From assembly GCA_029287875.1 (NCBI GenBank), contig JARFQH010000316.1, forward strand, positions 1-5,980: a stretch of 5,980 bases of DNA, read 5' to 3'. The position numbers and the translations under genes are program-made. The notes under the pieces were generated by a model. That model was not told the origin of the DNA. It made no database searches and saw nothing but the letters and a program-made list of their open reading frames with translations. Below, in pieces: positions 1 to 5,621 of this stretch. This DNA is from Desulfobacteraceae bacterium (lineage in GTDB: Bacteria; Desulfobacterota; Desulfobacteria; Desulfobacterales; SG8-13). Within the stretch, counting starts at the first letter, position 1; every line of letters starts with the position of its first letter.

Positions 1-426
1 TTCGGAAACGATTTTGACCAAATTGCCTCCCAATTAGAAAGAAGTTTCGAGGACATGTTTCGGCCTGTGAAGCCGATGTTCGCCTCCTCGGAGTGCAACT
101 GGACGCCTCAAATGGACATCTATGAAACGCCTGAAGAGATCATTGTTCTGGCCGAGGTGGCAGGTGTTGAAAAAGACAACCTCGATGTCGAGATCAACAG
201 TCGGGCCATCCATATTCAGGGCCGCCGTAATCCGATGCCGCGGACTGAAAAAGCCACCTACAGGCTGGCCGAAATTCAATACGGACGCTTCGAACGGATA
301 CTCTACCTCCCGGTCCCCATAGATACCGAGGTGATTTCATCTTCCTATAACAACGGCTTTCTGCAAATTCGCCTGGTAAAATTGATGCGGGACACAACTC
401 ACACAATACCGATCGAAGAGGGATAA
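1..426 (+). CDS. Hsp20/alpha-crystallin family small heat-shock protein (5' end outside window)
   Basis: Small heat-shock proteins are ATP-independent cytoplasmic holdases that bind unfolding proteins and keep them refoldable. The frame is open from base 1, and the codons before the ATG at 55 read FGNDFDQIASQLERSFEDMF, a typical Hsp20 N-terminal arm. I therefore treat the gene as starting before the window and the ATG at 55 as an internal Met. The visible 141 residues hold the alpha-crystallin domain from W34 (WTPQMDIYET, then EEIIVLAEVAGV) to the NNGFLQIRLVK strand, which matches the family's NGxLxIxxPK signature with P replaced by V. The C-terminal tail carries IPI (residues 136-138), the I-x-I motif that docks into neighbouring subunits in oligomers. 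The stop is TAA at 424. Hsp20 genes often sit near other stress genes, but none is visible downstream. Family assignment is secure; which client proteins it serves cannot be told. Confidence 0.93.
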   Translation, partial: FGNDFDQIASQLERSFEDMFRPVKPMFASSECNWTPQMDIYETPEEIIVLAEVAGVEKDNLDVEINSRAIHIQGRRNPMPRTEKATYRLAEIQYGRFERILYLPVPIDTEVISSSYNNGFLQIRLVKLMRDTTHTIPIEEG

Positions 427-568
427 GACGCCGCGCCTTTAAATTGAGGCGACAGACATCCTCACGATCGGCTCATCGCCGCTTCCGGAGACAAAAAGAC
501 CGGAGCGAACCCCATCTGCAGAAATCGTTCGAAAATCGCTCCCCTTTTTGCCGTTACCGTCCCTGCCG
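427..568. other. Non-coding spacer after the Hsp20 gene
   Basis: No frame here looks like a gene. Two weak stem-loops are visible: CGCCT/AGGCG (434-438 with 447-451) just after the Hsp20 stop, and TCCGG/CCGGA (484-488 with 500-504) around an A-rich loop. Neither is followed by a T-tract, so I do not call a rho-independent terminator. The spacer runs directly into the repeat element that begins near 569. Confidence 0.5.
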
Positions 569-784
569 CTTAGGGTTCGCGAAAAAATATGTTAGTGATT
601 TTGGGCGTTGAGGCGCCCGGCCGACAAGGCGTAAAATCGCAGGAATATCTGGATATTCCGAGATTTTACAACGCAGCCGGACGGGATGTATCGGCGTCCA
701 AAATGGTAAGTTTTTTTTGAGCGTGCCCTTAGGGTTCCCGAAAAAATAAATTGGTGATTTTGGGCGTTGAGACGCCCGCCCGAC
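569..784. repeat. Composite palindromic repeat: inverted pair of arms plus an extra direct copy of the left arm
   Basis: Arm A (569-625) and arm C (728-784) are direct copies of 57 bp that differ at 6 positions. Both begin CTTAGGGTTC and include GTGATTTTGGGCGTTGAG. Between them, the reverse complement of about 670-730 aligns to arm A: an A-run, then ATTTTGG, then CG, with CCGGC nearer the centre. A, the centre and the inverted arm B therefore form one imperfect palindrome of about 160 bp, centred near 650. The centre pairs GTAAAATC (631-638) with GATTTTAC (662-669) and GGAATATC (642-649) with GATATTCC (652-659). Arm C starts where the palindrome ends, so it looks like a second unit of which only the left arm remains. 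No transposase is present. A short frame on the minus strand crosses the repeat and encodes a repeated peptide; I regard it as a by-product of the repeat. A non-autonomous (MITE- or REP-like) dispersed element is the likeliest explanation. Confidence 0.8.
631..669. repeat. Near-perfect hairpin at the centre of the composite repeat
   Basis: GTAAAATC (631-638) pairs with GATTTTAC (662-669), and GGAATATC (642-649) with GATATTCC (652-659). Unpaired bases are GCA on one side, GA on the other and TG at the tip, so the innermost pairs must open to form a loop. This gives up to 16 Watson-Crick pairs. No T-tract follows it directly, although an 8-T run lies at 711-718 near the end of the outer arm. 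It could fold in RNA or extrude as a cruciform. Confidence 0.75.
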
Positions 785-795
785 TCAAAAAGTGG

Positions 796-824
796 TTGAT
801 AAATTTCAGAAAAACGGGTATTTA
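796..824 (+). promoter_or_regulatory. Possible sigma-70-type promoter for rlpA
   Basis: TTGATA (796-801, five of six matches to the -35 consensus) is followed after 17 bp by TATTTA (819-824), a weak -10; TTTAAA at 821-826 is an alternative. A transcript from here would begin at about 830, beyond the ATG at 826 and before the ATG at 898. This is pattern matching only. Confidence 0.3.
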
Positions 825-897
825 AATGCAGAGTAGTCGATTGCCTCGTGCGTTGCCCCTTTCGTCTGCAAACACCGACTTGATTCGATACCGGCGG

Positions 898-1686
898 ATG
901 CATCAAAGCGACTTTACACAACCAAGAACCGTAAACCGCCTTTTTGGCGCCGGACTGTGTCTGGTCGCCATCCTGTTCTTTTTCACCAGTTGCACGAGCG
1001 TCACGCCGCGCCCGCGGGCCGGCACCAAGGCGTCGCAGCCCAAACAGTCAAAACCGTATCAGATCGATGGGGTGTGGTATTACCCGCGAGCCGATGCCGA
1101 CGGTTTCCGCCAGTCAGGCTTGGCCTCATGGTATGGTGACCCTTTTCATGGCCGCAAGACCGCCAACGGAGAAACCTACAACATGCACGGGATATCGGCC
1201 GCCCACAAGACCCTGCCGTTCAATACCGTTGTCAATGTACGCAACCTTGACAACGGCCGAGATATCCGGGTGCGTATCAACGATCGTGGCCCGTTCGTCC
1301 GCAACCGGGTTATCGATCTGTCCTATGGAGCTGCCCGACAAATCGGTCTTGTGGGACCCGGAACGGCCCGGGTCGAACTCATCGCACTCGGAGCCGTGAC
1401 CGATGCCAACGAATCGGTCACGGCGAACCGAACCTATGCACCCGTTGACTACAATTCGGGAAAGTTCACCTTCCAAGTCGGCGCCTTCCGCGACCGCGGC
1501 AACGCTGAAAGGCTCAAGCTAAAATTGGGAAGCGCCTACAAGAACGCCCATATCTGCACCTTCGACGCCGGTGACGGCCTGTATTATCGCGTTCGTGTCG
1601 GCGATTTCGCCAGCCTGGAGGAAGCCCGCAAAGGCGAAGAAATTCTACTCCGGAACGGATACCCCGCGTTCGTGGTGGCTGAATAG
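898..1686 (+). CDS. rlpA: RlpA-type septal lipoprotein, probable peptidoglycan lytic transglycosylase, DPBB plus SPOR domains
   Basis: RlpA is an outer-membrane lipoprotein of the division septum. In Pseudomonas it is a lytic transglycosylase that cleaves glycan strands lacking stem peptides. The chosen start gives a 262-residue protein with a lipoprotein signal: Arg in the n-region, hydrophobic LFGAGLCLVAILFFF, then FTSC with the lipidated Cys at 32. Phe at -3 of the lipobox is unusual. After a Pro/Lys-rich linker comes the double-psi beta-barrel (about 74-164) with GLASWYGDPFHGRKTANGE, AAHKTLPFN and NDRGPF. E92, H103 and D129 correspond to residues important for activity in the Pseudomonas enzyme. 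Residues 189-262 are a SPOR domain (FTFQVGAFRDRGNAERL ... YRVRVGDF), which binds denuded septal glycan. An in-frame ATG at 826 would add 24 residues and put the Cys at 56. I prefer 898 because the signal peptide is then of normal length, although no clear ribosome-binding site precedes it. The gene follows the composite repeat. Confidence 0.93.
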   Translation: MHQSDFTQPRTVNRLFGAGLCLVAILFFFTSCTSVTPRPRAGTKASQPKQSKPYQIDGVWYYPRADADGFRQSGLASWYGDPFHGRKTANGETYNMHGISAAHKTLPFNTVVNVRNLDNGRDIRVRINDRGPFVRNRVIDLSYGAARQIGLVGPGTARVELIALGAVTDANESVTANRTYAPVDYNSGKFTFQVGAFRDRGNAERLKLKLGSAYKNAHICTFDAGDGLYYRVRVGDFASLEEARKGEEILLRNGYPAFVVAE

Positions 1687-1792
1687 TCCCTGCAATCGTT
1701 AGAAAGATCGCAGAAAATATCGCAGGCCATAGGACTGAAAACTGGCGCATCCGATTAAGCCGCAACCAGTGCGGTAGAGAAACGTTCAGCCA

Positions 1793-2365
1793 TTGAAACC
1801 CCCCAGTTCAAGTGATAAGGTCGTTTTCCTCGACCGCGACGGGGTCATCAACCGTGACTCCCCGGCTTACATCAAGAGCTGGGCAGAATTCGATTTTCTA
1901 CCGGGGAGTCTGATGGGCCTGCGGCGGCTGACGGCCGCCGGATTTACCCTTATCATCCTCTCCAACCAATCGGCAGTCAACCGCGGCATACTGAGACTGG
2001 AAACCCTACTGGACATGCACCGGAGACTGCGGGCCGACGTCGCCGCGGCGGGCGGGTGCATCACGGACATCTTTTTCTGCCCGCACCGGCCGGAAGAAGG
2101 ATGCGCCTGCCGTAAACCGCTGCCGGGTCTGCTCCGAAAAGCGTGCAGCCAACACGGGATCAACCCGTCCCAAACTATCATGATCGGTGACAGCGTCAAG
2201 GATATCGAATGCGCCCGCAATGCCGGCTGCAGTCAGGCGCTGCTGGTCAAAACCGGCAACGGCCTCAGCGCCGCCGCAACTCTCGAACGCAGGGGCATCC
2301 CGGTCGCATATGTGGCCGAAGATCTCCGTGATGCGGCGGATTGGATTCTGAGCCGGATTCCCTGA
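1793..2365 (+). CDS. gmhB: D-glycero-D-manno-heptose 1,7-bisphosphate 7-phosphatase (GmhB), HAD family
   Basis: GmhB removes the C7 phosphate from heptose 1,7-bisphosphate in the cytoplasm, a step in making ADP-heptose for the LPS inner core. The 190-residue length matches the family (E. coli GmhB is about 190). HAD motifs are complete: DRDG with nucleophile D14 and acid/base D16, N20, motif II SNQ (57-59), the lysine K108 after the zinc loop, and GDSVKD with D133 and D137. The zinc-binding loop that separates GmhB and HisB-type phosphatases from other HADs is intact: CPHRPEEGCACRK with C96, H98, C104 and C106. HisB-N histidinol phosphatase is the main alternative, but no histidine genes are nearby. 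The start is TTG: an in-frame TAG at 1775 and the lack of ATG or GTG before D14 leave no other choice. The Shine-Dalgarno signal is poor. It lies 106 bp after rlpA and just ahead of recD2. No other heptose gene is in view. Confidence 0.92.
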   Translation: MKPPSSSDKVVFLDRDGVINRDSPAYIKSWAEFDFLPGSLMGLRRLTAAGFTLIILSNQSAVNRGILRLETLLDMHRRLRADVAAAGGCITDIFFCPHRPEEGCACRKPLPGLLRKACSQHGINPSQTIMIGDSVKDIECARNAGCSQALLVKTGNGLSAAATLERRGIPVAYVAEDLRDAADWILSRIP

Positions 2366-2419
2366 ACGCCGTTCCCGGTATATACGACCCATAGGCGTTT
2401 ATAGACATTGGACGATCCC

Positions 2420-4609
2420 ATGACCTGTCGCAGCGCCCTTCAAACGGTCACCCTTGAAGGGCACATCGAAAAAGTTTCCTTTCACAACCGGGAAAACCAG
2501 TTCACGATTGCGCGGTTTCAGGTCACCGGCACCGATAACCTGATCACCGTGCTCGGCCTCCTGCCCCACCCCCATCCAGGATCCTTGCTGCGCATCACCG
2601 GCACCTGGGAAACTCACGCCCGTTATGGTCAACAGCTTCGCATCGTCACCGCGGAAACGGTGCTGCCGGCAACCATCGACGGCATCCGCCAATACTTGGC
2701 TTCCGGATTCGTCAAGGGCGTCGGTCCCCGCACCATCGCTCGTCTGGTCAACCATTTCCAGGGGGAAACCCTGGCGGTAATCGAAAACGCGCCTGCCCGC
2801 CTGAGTGAGGTGAAAGGTATCGGTCGCCAAACCGCGCAGCGAATCTCCGAGGCCTGGAGGACCGAGCATGCCTTCCGAGGCCTGGTCCGGTTCCTGCAAG
2901 AAAACGGTGTCAATACACTCTATGCCGGCCGAATCTTTTCAGCTTACGGCGCCGAATCAATTTCGGTCATTCAAAACGAGCCTTTACGTCTGTCCCACGA
3001 CTTTCCACGTATCGGCTTCACCATTGCAGATGCCGTCATGCAGCATTCCGGAGTGCCCTTTGACGATCCCCGCCGGGTAGAGTCCTGCATCCTGCATCTG
3101 CTGGGCGAAAGCCTCAATGACGGCAACACCTTCGTTCCGGCGACCGACCTTGCAGAGCGTTGCCGACTTGTCTTCAAAATCGACGACGAGTCAATCGCCA
3201 CCGCCTGCCGCAACCTGGAGGAAGCAGACGAGGTGGTGATAGAGGACCGGCCGGTCGATCCACCGCTGCAGGCCGTTTATCTTGCGGCTCTCCACCGCGC
3301 CGAAGGCACCATCGCCGCCCGCATCAAGGCCCTGCTCTCATTTCCGGTCCGCCCGCCCGAAATGGACCGGGACCGCATCGCCGCACAAGTTCTCGCCCGG
3401 CTGGCCATCGCGCTCTCTTCAGAGCAGACGGCTGTTATCGCCAATATTTTTACCTTCCGGGTCGCCATCCTCACCGGTGGTCCTGGCACCGGTAAAACCA
3501 CATTGATCCGCTCGATTACCGCCGTCTTCGAATCTCTCGGAAAACAGATCGTTTTGGCGGCTCCCACAGGAAGGGCTGCCCGGCGACTCGCACAGGTCTC
3601 CGGACGCAAGGCGCACACGATCCACCGGCTCTTGGGATACAAACCTGTCGAAGACGGATTCGAGCATAACGCGGACAATCCCCTCCAGGCCGATGTCGTT
3701 ATCATCGACGAGGCTTCCATGGTCGACACCCTGTTGATGGCCCAGCTACTTCAAGCCGTTCACGTGTCGTCCCGTCTGATTCTGGTCGGGGATGTCTTTC
3801 AACTGCCATCCGTCGGAGCGGGCAATGTCCTGGCCGATCTGATCCGCTCACAAGCGATCCGGACCTTCGAGCTGAACGAAATCTTTCGGCAAGACCGCGA
3901 GAGTGCCATCATTCTAAATGCCCATCGTGTCCGCAGCGGTACTCAACCGGTAATCGCGCCCTCTGATTTTTCCAGTCACGCTACGGACTTCTACTTTTTC
4001 GAAGAGGAACGCCCGGAAGCCGTCCTGGAAACCATCGTCGACCTGTGCCGTCGAGGGGTCCCGAAACATTTTGCCCTCGATCCCATCAACGATATTCAGG
4101 TGCTCACACCCATGCACAAGGGAGTTGTGGGCACGATCAATCTCAACCGCGTACTGCAGGAACGCCTGAATCCGCATCCGGAAGGGCTCCGGATCGGGGG
4201 ACGATCTTTCAAACCGGGCGACAAGGTCATGCACCTGAAGAACAACTACCGTAAAGACGTCTACAACGGGGATAGCGGTATTCTGCGCAACATCGATCAA
4301 AAAAAAGAAATCGCGGCCGTCGATTACGACGGCCGTATCGTGGACTACGATTTCACTGAGCTCGAAGAAATCGGCCCGGCCTATGCCGTCACGGTCCACA
4401 AGTCCCAGGGGGCCGAATACCCGGCGGTGATCATTCCGATAGTGGTCCAGCATTTTGTCATGCTCCAGCGCAATCTCCTCTATACCGCCATTACCCGCGG
4501 CAAGCAGTTGGTCGTTTTGATCGGCACCCGCAAGGCGCTCGACATCGCCTTGCAAAACGACCGCCCCCGTCAGCGACTCTCCGGGCTGACCGATCGGTTG
4601 ATCCATTGA
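2420..4609 (+). CDS. recD2: RecD2-type ATP-dependent 5'-3' DNA helicase (SF1B)
   Basis: RecD2 is a stand-alone relative of the RecD subunit of RecBCD. It unwinds DNA 5' to 3' and takes part in repair and replication-fork handling in bacteria that may lack RecBCD. The 729 residues fit the family (Deinococcus RecD2 is about 715). The N-terminus is a beta-rich OB-like segment (LEGHIEKVSFHNRENQFTIA). Tandem helix-hairpin-helix motifs follow at about 95-145 (GFVKGVGPRT and VKGIGRQTA), a mark of RecD2 rather than RecD. Helicase motifs: Walker A GGPGTGKT 353-360 (K359), motif Ia APTGRAARRL, Walker B IIDEAS (D430, E431), motif III GDVFQLPS 457-464 (Q461), motif IV NEIFRQ 486-491, motif V TVHKSQG 658-664 and motif VI YTAITRGK with R693. 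The SH3-like insertion is visible as GDKVMHLKNNY. All are intact, so the enzyme should be active. An upstream TTG at 2408 is in frame; I chose ATG 2420, which has GGA 7 bases before it. No recB or recC is in the window. It probably shares a transcript with gmhB. Confidence 0.95.
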   Translation: MTCRSALQTVTLEGHIEKVSFHNRENQFTIARFQVTGTDNLITVLGLLPHPHPGSLLRITGTWETHARYGQQLRIVTAETVLPATIDGIRQYLASGFVKGVGPRTIARLVNHFQGETLAVIENAPARLSEVKGIGRQTAQRISEAWRTEHAFRGLVRFLQENGVNTLYAGRIFSAYGAESISVIQNEPLRLSHDFPRIGFTIADAVMQHSGVPFDDPRRVESCILHLLGESLNDGNTFVPATDLAERCRLVFKIDDESIATACRNLEEADEVVIEDRPVDPPLQAVYLAALHRAEGTIAARIKALLSFPVRPPEMDRDRIAAQVLARLAIALSSEQTAVIANIFTFRVAILTGGPGTGKTTLIRSITAVFESLGKQIVLAAPTGRAARRLAQVSGRKAHTIHRLLGYKPVEDGFEHNADNPLQADVVIIDEASMVDTLLMAQLLQAVHVSSRLILVGDVFQLPSVGAGNVLADLIRSQAIRTFELNEIFRQDRESAIILNAHRVRSGTQPVIAPSDFSSHATDFYFFEEERPEAVLETIVDLCRRGVPKHFALDPINDIQVLTPMHKGVVGTINLNRVLQERLNPHPEGLRIGGRSFKPGDKVMHLKNNYRKDVYNGDSGILRNIDQKKEIAAVDYDGRIVDYDFTELEEIGPAYAVTVHKSQGAEYPAVIIPIVVQHFVMLQRNLLYTAITRGKQLVVLIGTRKALDIALQNDRPRQRLSGLTDRLIH

Positions 4610-4748
4610 CCGCTTTGACTGTTTGTATTAGATTAACAATTGAAAGGACTAAAAAATATTATTATGCCGCTGAAGAATGCTCAGGAACACCTTTTGTATA
4701 TTCGATGCGGCGGCCACAGGGAGACACAACTGTATAGACCACGCTGAA

Positions 4749-4828
4749 ACGTCATCTCTTACGTCATCACTTCCATCGACCATTCTCTCTTCTGATCCGG
4801 CCAACTACCTCCGCTGACGTCATTCTCT
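4749..4828. repeat. Short ACGTCAT repeats
   Basis: ACGTCATCTCTT (4749-4760) is followed immediately by ACGTCATCACTT (4761-4772), an 11-of-12 match. A third ACGTCATTCTCT lies at 4817-4828, inside a TGACGTCA palindrome (4815-4822). They sit between recD2 and the cyclic-nucleotide-binding-fold gene and could be regulator sites. They could equally be chance in a low-complexity, pyrimidine-rich stretch. Confidence 0.4.
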
Positions 4829-5023
4829 CAGGCACCCAGAGGAAGATCTTCTTTTCACCTCAACCGGCGCAGCCTGTGCGTTTGTTTCTCTTCAGACCGA
4901 CGCAGACATTACAATCCGGCGCAAGAATAAGCACCTTTGTCGGATTAAACCGCCGGCTACCGCCGTCTCCATTTGCGCTCTTTGTTCTCATTACATGCCG
5001 GAACGAACGTGCGGTGTTCAGAC

Positions 5024-5030
5024 GGGAGGT
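5024..5030 (+). promoter_or_regulatory. Strong ribosome-binding site that fixes the start at 5037
   Basis: GGGAGGT ends 6 bases before the ATG at 5037 and is the best Shine-Dalgarno sequence in the window. It rules in favour of 5037 over the in-frame ATG at 4995, which has no such site. Confidence 0.85.
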
Positions 5031-5036
5031 ATCAAA

Positions 5037-5525
5037 ATGTATGTTCAGCAAGCAAATTTTTTCTTCGGAACGAGTATGACCTTTGCCAATGAGATCATGA
5101 AAACCGCCGAAAGGGAATTTCACCCAACGGGCACAGTCATTTTTAAGGAAGGAGAGACCGCCGAACACTTCTATGTGCTTTTAGAGGGCCGGGTGCTTAT
5201 CAGCATCGGCGAATCCGGCCACGTCGTCTACATTGTCAGCCATGGCGGCGAAGCATTCGGATGGTCGAGTCTCGTAGGGCGCGAACGGTATTCTGCATCG
5301 GCCGAAAGTGTCGAACCGACAACATTAATGTCGTTTAAGCGGGAACGGTTTCATCAGGTTCTGGCAAAAGATCCGGTCAACGGAATGGTTCTTTACAAAG
5401 GCCTGGCCAATACGCTTGCGGGACGCCTCCTGGAAACCTACCGCATGATCTCAGGCCTCTCGTTGAGCGGGCAAACGGTTGCGTCCGCCAGCGGGCAATT
5501 CATGTCTGACGACCCCGCTCGGTAG
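5037..5525 (+). CDS. Single-domain cyclic-nucleotide-binding-fold protein (Crp-like sensor domain, no HTH)
   Basis: The 162-residue protein is almost entirely one cNMP-binding beta-barrel (about 20-135): REFHPTGTVIFKEGETAEHFYVLLEGRV is the classic opening of the fold, followed by the phosphate-binding cassette region GGEAFGWSSLVGRERYSASA (70-89) and helices ending with AGRLLETYRMI. There is no helix-turn-helix, so it is unlikely to be a transcription factor like CRP. There is also no signal peptide or membrane segment. The cassette is atypical: where CRP has Gly-Glu contacting the ribose and Arg-Ser holding the phosphate, this has G75-W76 and Y85-S86. Canonical cAMP binding is therefore doubtful, and another ligand or a purely protein-protein role is possible. 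The tail (about 141-162) is Ser/Ala-rich and probably disordered. A long spacer precedes the gene, so it likely has its own promoter. The CoA-transferase-family gene begins 96 bp downstream on the same strand. Its true partner is unknown. Confidence 0.85.
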   Translation: MYVQQANFFFGTSMTFANEIMKTAEREFHPTGTVIFKEGETAEHFYVLLEGRVLISIGESGHVVYIVSHGGEAFGWSSLVGRERYSASAESVEPTTLMSFKRERFHQVLAKDPVNGMVLYKGLANTLAGRLLETYRMISGLSLSGQTVASASGQFMSDDPAR

Positions 5526-5526
5526 G

Positions 5527-5560
5527 GTCTGCCGGTTGATTTTTCTTTAGGCCGGCGGAC
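5527..5560 (+). other. Hairpin between the cNMP-fold gene and the CoA-transferase-family gene
   Basis: GTCTGCCGG (5527-5535) pairs with CCGGCGGAC (5552-5560) over 9 bp, including one G-U pair, around a T-rich 16-base loop. It starts directly after the stop codon at 5523-5525. The sequence after the stem is GCCAAAACG, with no T-tract, so it is not a standard terminator. It could stabilise the upstream mRNA end or attenuate read-through. Confidence 0.55.
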
Positions 5561-5571
5561 GCCAAAACGAG

Positions 5572-5583
5572 AGCGGTACCGCT
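5572..5583. promoter_or_regulatory. 12-bp perfect palindrome, possible operator
   Basis: AGCGGTACCGCT reads the same on both strands and lies 38 bp before the ATG at 5622. Its position suits a repressor or activator site for the downstream gene, but no known consensus is matched. Confidence 0.35.
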
Positions 5584-5621
5584 TCAGTTCCTCCTCAATC
5601 CGGCGATTGAAGGTGGCAGGA

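Larger units (their letters stand above)
4610..5036. other. Long intergenic region without a convincing gene
   Basis: This 427-bp stretch is AT-rich at first (4610-4665) and then pyrimidine-rich on the + strand. A 27-codon frame (ATG 4664 to TGA 4747) lacks a well-placed ribosome-binding site and a recognisable product. TTGACT (4615-4620) and TACAAT (4910-4915) resemble promoter elements but have no properly spaced partners. AATCCG (4913-4918) and CGGATT (4941-4946) form a short inverted pair. The region must contain the promoter of the downstream gene, but I cannot place it. No hairpin with a T-tract marks the end of recD2. Confidence 0.5.

Noticed and set aside
592..921. A 109-codon minus-strand frame across the repeat with a duplicated GRLNAQNH peptide
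   Set aside because: The peptide duplication is simply the translated DNA repeat; there is no family resemblance, and the frame runs into the start of rlpA.
1690..1708. CTGCAATC...GATCGCAG as a terminator after rlpA
   Set aside because: The stem has a mismatch and no T-tract follows.
3914..4606. A 230-codon minus-strand frame within recD2
   Set aside because: It lies wholly antisense to conserved helicase motifs. A GC-rich coding strand often leaves such frames open, and the product resembles nothing known.
4623..4639. TTGT...ACAA as an FNR/Crp-type operator
   Set aside because: Only the outer four bases on each side are symmetric; the centre does not match a known consensus.
4664..4747. 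A 27-codon frame starting ATG 4664 after recD2
   Set aside because: The only AGGA lies about 16 bases upstream, too far for a ribosome-binding site, and the peptide has no recognisable feature.
4842..4851. GAAGATCTTC palindrome followed by TTTTC, as a recD2 terminator
   Set aside because: It has no loop, lies over 230 bp after the stop codon and has only a short T-run.
5403..5420. TGGCC...CTTGC as a sigma-54 promoter
   Set aside because: The GG to GC spacing is 11 rather than 10, and it is inside the coding region of the cNMP-fold gene.
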